From Phycisphaerales bacterium (GTDB lineage Bacteria > Planctomycetota > Phycisphaerae > Phycisphaerales > UBA1924), in the NCBI GenBank assembly GCA_029260345.1, contig JAJDDK010000005.1:372001-436000 (forward strand): a stretch of DNA of 64,000 bases. Reading direction: 5' to 3'. The translations under genes and the position numbers were made by a program. Below, one piece after another: positions 60,500 to 64,000 of the stretch; positions within the stretch are counted from its first letter, which is position 1, and the number at the start of each line of letters is the position of its first letter. The notes under the pieces were generated by a model. It was not told where the DNA came from. It saw nothing but the letters and a program-made list of their open reading frames with translations, and searched no databases.

Positions 60500-61510
60500 A
60501 TGTCGCCAGTTGGCAACGCCACGTCTTCTCGCCGCTTTGTCAAGGATCTGGGTCCGTCGGAACGCTTCGGCGGCTCCTTCGCGATCGGCAACGCCCAGCG
60601 CGGCGTGACGCGCAACGGCGATCCATACCTCAAGTGCCTGCTCGGCGACAAGACCGGCACGCTGCCTGCGCGGAAGTGGTCCATCACCGATGAACTCTTC
60701 CGCCGCCTGCCGACCGAAGGCTTCGTCTACTGCGAAGGCCAGACGCAGCCGTATCAGGGCGAACTGCAACTCATCCTCGACACCATCGAGCCGATGGAGC
60801 CGAGCACGGCGGAGCTGCGCGACCTGCTGCCGTCCACGAGCCGCAACGTTGATGAGATGTTCGCGGAGGTGAAGGGGCTGCTGGAATCCATGAAGCACCC
60901 GGCGATGCTGGCGCTGGCGCGCACGTATATGGCGGATGAGATGCTGATGGATCAGTTCAAGCTCGCACCCGCCGCGAAGATGATGCACCATGCGTATCTC
61001 GGCGGTTTGCTTGAGCACACGCTCACGCTGATGAAGGTGGCCAATGTGGTGCTTCCGCTGTATCCGAAACTGAATCGCGACATCGTGCTGATGGGTCTGT
61101 TCCTGCACGATCTCGGCAAGACGCGCGAATTAATTTACGACCGCACGTTTGCGTATTCCGATCGCGGCGAACTGATCGGGCACATCGTCGAAGGCGCGAT
61201 CATGCTGCACGACAAGGCGGCGCAAACGATGAGCGCGGAGGGCGTGCGCTTCCCGCCGCACACGATCATGGTGCTGCAGCACATTATTTTGTCGCACCAC
61301 GGCATTCCCGAGTACGGCGCGGCAAAGGTGCCTGCGACGCCGGAGGCCGTGTTTGTGTCGATGGTGGATGATTTGGATGCGAAGACGACGATCACGCTGG
61401 CAGCGACGCGGCCGGATGAGGAGCGCGGCTTCGACCTCGGCGGCAACTTCACCGAGCGGCAGTGGGCGCTGCAGAACACGAAGCTGTTCCGGCCTGATCC
61501 GCTGGGATAA
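60500..61510 (+). CDS. YhaM-like 3'-5' exoribonuclease (OB fold plus HD domain)
   Basis: 336 residues with AAAGGAG upstream. Residues ~12-100 form an OB-like nucleic-acid-binding domain (GDPYLKCLLGDKTGTLPARK). Residues ~150-300 form an HD phosphohydrolase domain: MMHHAYLGGLLEHT (His163/164 and His173), LFLHDLGKTREL (His203-Asp204), then HIVEGAIML and ILSHHGIPEYGAAKVPATPE and VSMVDDLDAK. Order and motifs match YhaM/CbfA1 family exonucleases that trim RNA (and DNA) 3' ends. The YhaM tail is complete. A 3' duplicate fragment lies at 62408. Confidence 0.9.
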   Translation: MSPVGNATSSRRFVKDLGPSERFGGSFAIGNAQRGVTRNGDPYLKCLLGDKTGTLPARKWSITDELFRRLPTEGFVYCEGQTQPYQGELQLILDTIEPMEPSTAELRDLLPSTSRNVDEMFAEVKGLLESMKHPAMLALARTYMADEMLMDQFKLAPAAKMMHHAYLGGLLEHTLTLMKVANVVLPLYPKLNRDIVLMGLFLHDLGKTRELIYDRTFAYSDRGELIGHIVEGAIMLHDKAAQTMSAEGVRFPPHTIMVLQHIILSHHGIPEYGAAKVPATPEAVFVSMVDDLDAKTTITLAATRPDEERGFDLGGNFTERQWALQNTKLFRPDPLG

Positions 61511-61516
61511 GGATGA

Positions 61517-61542
61517 GCGAGCCGGGCCGTCCCCGGCCCGGT
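61517..61542. repeat. GC-rich palindrome after the YhaM-like gene, copy 1
   Basis: GCGAGCCGGGCCGTCCCCGG and the rest of the palindrome: stem CCGGGCCG (61522-61529), loop TCCC, stem CGGCCCGG (61534-61541). An exact second copy sits at 62506-62531. It may act as a transcription terminator, but no T run follows. Confidence 0.7.
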
Positions 61543-61603
61543 CAAAGTTGAAAGACTCCTACCCAAAAGTTTCCCTGTGCCCGTCGACCTAATATTCCCG
61601 TCG

Positions 61604-62011
61604 ATGCGTGAGCTTGATCGTCATCATCGTTTGGCTCATTCGGCCCGGCGATTTGCCCGGATCGCCGCCGCGCTGTGGCTCATTGCCGTGGTGGCGATGC
61701 TGCCGGCGCTGGGCGTGCCGCAGCTTGGCGCGGCGTCGCCGGCTGACTCGCATCTATGTGCGGCCAAAAACGCGTTCCTGTTCACGTCTCCGGCCGGCCC
61801 ACTGACGCTGTTCGAACAGCACGCGAGCGACAGGAATTTGCCGGCGGAGAAGCGCGGCCCAGAATGCGGGCCGGCTCGCGCAGAGCCGTTTGACACACTT
61901 GGATTGCGATACGGATCGTCTTTGACGGCGATCGCTTCGTATTGGCTGCCTTCGGTGACGGGCCGTGGTTGTGCCCAGGCGCCGCGGGCGCCGCCGTTCG
62001 TGTACGGCTGA
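61604..62011 (+). CDS. Hypothetical protein with one membrane or signal segment
   Basis: 135 residues from the ATG at 61604; 61577 is a further in-frame ATG. A hydrophobic helix (IAAALWLIAVVAMLPALGV) follows a basic stretch and could be a signal peptide or anchor; cleavage after GAASPA is possible. The remainder has no motif I know. No clear ribosome binding site. Coding status is uncertain. Confidence 0.4.
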   Translation: MRELDRHHRLAHSARRFARIAAALWLIAVVAMLPALGVPQLGAASPADSHLCAAKNAFLFTSPAGPLTLFEQHASDRNLPAEKRGPECGPARAEPFDTLGLRYGSSLTAIASYWLPSVTGRGCAQAPRAPPFVYG

Positions 62012-62178
62012 TTTTCCTTCATCATGTGCCGCGTTTGACCACGCGCTGAACGGGGAGCCCTGTTCAATTCGTCGGGGATCTGTTCATGGCCTTGCGCCAT
62101 GTCGGCGGTCGAACGCGCGCCGTCTGCACGACATCAATGGTCAACACATTCGCCGATCAGGCCGCCAGGAGCTTTCAT

Positions 62179-62358
62179 ATGTCTCGCACGCACAACGAAA
62201 CTCAGACATCCATCGAGAAAACGATGGATCCCGTGAATAATGCCGACGCAACTGAATATCAGTCGATGCGCGGCTGTCTTACCCTCACCGCAATCATCAC
62301 CGTCTGCGTGCTCATCGGCGTTGCGCTGATTTTGTTCTTCGGATCGCCCGTGAACTAA
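62179..62358 (+). CDS. Small single-helix membrane protein
   Basis: 59 residues from the ATG at 62179, supported by AGGAG 7 bp upstream. A polar N-terminal half (SRTHNETQTSIEKTMDPVNN) precedes one membrane helix, LTLTAIITVCVLIGVALILF, ending FGSPVN. No family recognised. The good ribosome binding site and clean helix make it more credible than its size suggests. Confidence 0.55.
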   Translation: MSRTHNETQTSIEKTMDPVNNADATEYQSMRGCLTLTAIITVCVLIGVALILFFGSPVN

Positions 62359-62407
62359 GGCTCGTCCGCCGACCCTCGATCTGACGAAATCAGGCGCTGG
62401 ATATATA

Positions 62408-62505
62408 GAGCGCGGGTTCGACCTCGGCGGGAGCTCCATCGAGCGGTCGTGGGCACGGCAGACCTACAGCCTGTCCCGAAATGATCCAGTGGGGTGGATT
62501 CGCAA
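62408..62505 (+). pseudogene. Partial duplicate of the YhaM-like gene 3' end
   Basis: Translates as ERGFDLGGSSIERSWARQTY, then SLSRNDPVG, in parallel with ERGFDLGGNFTERQWALQNT and KLFRPDPLG of the intact gene (61421 onward). The reading has lost the stop codon present in the intact gene and has no start. It is followed by the same GC-rich palindrome. Confidence 0.8.
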
Positions 62506-62531
62506 GCGAGCCGGGCCGTCCCCGGCCCGGT
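62506..62531. repeat. GC-rich palindrome, copy 2
   Basis: Identical to 61517-61542 over 26 bases: stem CCGGGCCG (62511-62518), loop TCCC, stem CGGCCCGG (62523-62530). It was carried along with the duplicated gene end. Confidence 0.8.
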
Positions 62532-62803
62532 TGACGTCCACCGTGGTTTCGGCGTCGACCGCCTTGGGGACGAGACGGCTCGCTTTTCACCCCCGGTGAG
62601 TTGAGGCCTGCAACTTGGCACTGCTCTTTGGGCCGTACCATGGCGCCCGGCGAATGGGCATAGTTATTGGACGCTCACTTTGCCCTCTTGCTGGCGGTCC
62701 CGGCCTGTTTGACCGATCCTGTTCTGACTCGGCGGCGTAGTGTCTGTTGCCGGTCTCGCTTGGAGTCGAGATCGGATCGTTTGCCGAACCGGAGGCTCTG
62801 CCC

Positions 62804-64000
62804 ATGTGCGGGATCGTTGCATACATCGGGAATCGCCAGGCCGCCCCCATCCTGATGGAGGGGCTTAAGCGGCTGGAGTACCGGGGGTACGACTCCGCCG
62901 GAATGGCCGCGATCAACGGAGGCGTCCATGTCGTCAAGGCGGTGGGACGCGTCTCCGTCCTCGAGGAGAAGCTGGAATCCACGCCGGGCTTTCGCGGCAG
63001 CCTCGGCATCGCTCACACTCGCTGGGCCACGCACGGCGCCGTGACGGAGCCGAACGCCCACCCGCACGTCGATGACCGGCACGGCATCGCGCTGATCCAC
63101 AACGGCATCATCGAAAACTACGCCTCGCTGCGCACCTGGCTCGAAGAGCGCGGCCACAATTTTGTCACCGAAACCGACACCGAAGTACTCGCGATGCTGA
63201 TCAGCGAGTTGTATGACGGGGATCTTGAAGCCGCGGTGCAGGGCGCGCTGCGCGAAGTCACCGGCGCGTACGCCATCGCCGTGATCTGCGAAAAGGAGCC
63301 GGACCGTTTGGTGGTGGCTCGCAAGGGTTCGCCGCTGATGGTTGGCGTGGGGCCGAGCGAGTACATCGTGGCGTCGGACGCTTCGGCGATCATCGCGCAC
63401 ACGAGCCGCGCATTCACGCTGGATGATTACCACGTGTGTTCGATCTCGCGTGATGGCTTCCACACGACGACGATTGACAACACGCCCGTGACGCCGCGCG
63501 TGCAGGAGCTGGAGCTTGAGCTCGAGCAGATCGAACTTGGTGGGTACGAGCACTTCATGCTCAAGGAAATCTTTGAGCAGCCCAAGTCATTGCGCACCAC
63601 ATTGCGTGGTCGTCTGGACCAGCGCGAAGGGCGCGTGGTGCTCGGCGGTGTGGGTGAGTTCGCTCGTGATCTGGTGAAATCGCGACGCTTTATTCTCGCG
63701 GCTCAGGGCACGGCTTTGCACGCCGCGATGATTGGTGAGTATCTGATTGAGGATCTTGCGAAAGCGCCGGCGGAAGTCGAGTACGCCAGTGAGTTTCGCT
63801 ATCGCAATCCGATCATTGAAGACGGCACGGTGATGACGGTCGTGAGCCAGTCCGGCGAAACGGCGGACACGCTTGCGGCGCTGCATGAGGCGCGCGATCG
63901 CGGGGCGCTGACGCTTGGTGTGGTGAACGTGGTGGGCTCGTCGATTGCGCGTGACACGGATGCGGGCGTCTATCTGCGCGTGGGGCCTGAGATCGGCGTC
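62804..64000 (+). CDS. glmS: Glutamine-fructose-6-phosphate aminotransferase, N-terminal part (runs off window)
   Basis: 399 residues visible, open to the window edge. ATG at 62804 with GGAGG 8 bp upstream. The mature N terminus is the catalytic Cys2 of class II glutamine amidotransferases (MCGIVAYIGNRQAAPILMEG). LEYRGYDSAGMA, AHTRWATHGAVTEPNAHPH and ALIHNGIIENY follow. The first SIS (sugar isomerase) domain starts near residue 280 with FILAAQGTALHAAMIGEYLI and VVSQSGETADTLAALHEAR. Reaction: fructose-6-P plus glutamine to glucosamine-6-P, the first step of amino-sugar (cell wall, LPS) synthesis. Confidence 0.95.
   Translation, partial: MCGIVAYIGNRQAAPILMEGLKRLEYRGYDSAGMAAINGGVHVVKAVGRVSVLEEKLESTPGFRGSLGIAHTRWATHGAVTEPNAHPHVDDRHGIALIHNGIIENYASLRTWLEERGHNFVTETDTEVLAMLISELYDGDLEAAVQGALREVTGAYAIAVICEKEPDRLVVARKGSPLMVGVGPSEYIVASDASAIIAHTSRAFTLDDYHVCSISRDGFHTTTIDNTPVTPRVQELELELEQIELGGYEHFMLKEIFEQPKSLRTTLRGRLDQREGRVVLGGVGEFARDLVKSRRFILAAQGTALHAAMIGEYLIEDLAKAPAEVEYASEFRYRNPIIEDGTVMTVVSQSGETADTLAALHEARDRGALTLGVVNVVGSSIARDTDAGVYLRVGPEIGV

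Larger units (their letters stand above)
62359..62803. other. Intergenic region upstream of glmS
   Basis: 445 bp with the duplicated fragment of the YhaM-like gene (62408-62531). No glmS ribozyme core was recognised. GGAGG at 62791 is the glmS ribosome binding site. Confidence 0.5.

Noticed and set aside
62359-62803. glmS ribozyme/riboswitch
   Set aside because: No conserved ribozyme core was recognised; the region is explained partly by the duplicated gene fragment.

Overview
The window looks like a chromosomal piece of a planctomycete close to the Phycisphaerae. The coding sequence is GC-rich. Five secreted proteins end in a paired dockerin-like calcium-loop module (core D-N-G-D-G-x-V-x-G-A-D-L-A-x-L-L-A-x-W). 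ECF sigma factors are coupled to eukaryotic-type Ser/Thr kinases, and there are a sulfatase and a bactofilin. No phage, transposase, CRISPR array or rRNA was seen. One tRNA (Thr, CGT) is present.

Layout. 1-6689 (minus): a cbb3 oxidase operon in the order ccoNO (fused), ccoQ, ccoP, ccoG, ccoH, a SafE-like membrane protein and ccoI, which runs off the left edge. 6847-8118: an OprO/P-type porin. 8459-8899: an Rrf2 regulator. 9021-9320: a decayed copy of the 3' end of a repeat-protein gene. 9341-10720: mgtE. 10870-18276: a Ser/Thr kinase followed by a giant FG-GAP/VCBS-repeat protein. 18500-22425 (plus): sdhC-sdhA-sdhB and a TPR-like protein. 22447-29841 (minus): a compact arginine operon argR-argF'-argG-argE'-argBA-argC-argH. 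30034-36457 (plus): a GH38 alpha-mannosidase, a secreted unknown and a sugar/H+ symporter. 36481-51589: two ECF-kinase-secreted-protein units on opposite strands, with two further secreted-protein genes between them. 51679-54849: a small membrane protein, tRNA-Thr and a beta-propeller dockerin protein. 54948-58258 (minus): sulfatase, HAD lipoprotein and bactofilin. 58.3-59.7 kb: a repeat-rich stretch. 59.7-64 kb: a Lon-N-domain protein, a YhaM-like HD exonuclease, small proteins and the start of glmS.

How it fits together. The respiratory genes (cbb3 oxidase, Sdh) point to an aerobic or microaerobic heterotroph. The arginine operon is of the acetylated Xanthomonas type: the transcarbamylase has the N-acetylornithine signature (Glu92), the deacetylase resembles acetylcitrulline deacetylase, and N-acetylglutamate kinase and synthase are fused. 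Its promoter is covered by two ARG-box-like sites next to the argR start codon.

The most distinctive pattern is that each of the three Ser/Thr kinases is followed on the same strand, after 135-155 bp, by a large secreted dockerin-type protein. In two of the three cases an ECF sigma factor overlaps the kinase start by 11 bp. This suggests a recurring signalling and surface-protein cassette. All functional statements rest on motif recognition and recalled family knowledge; no database search was possible.
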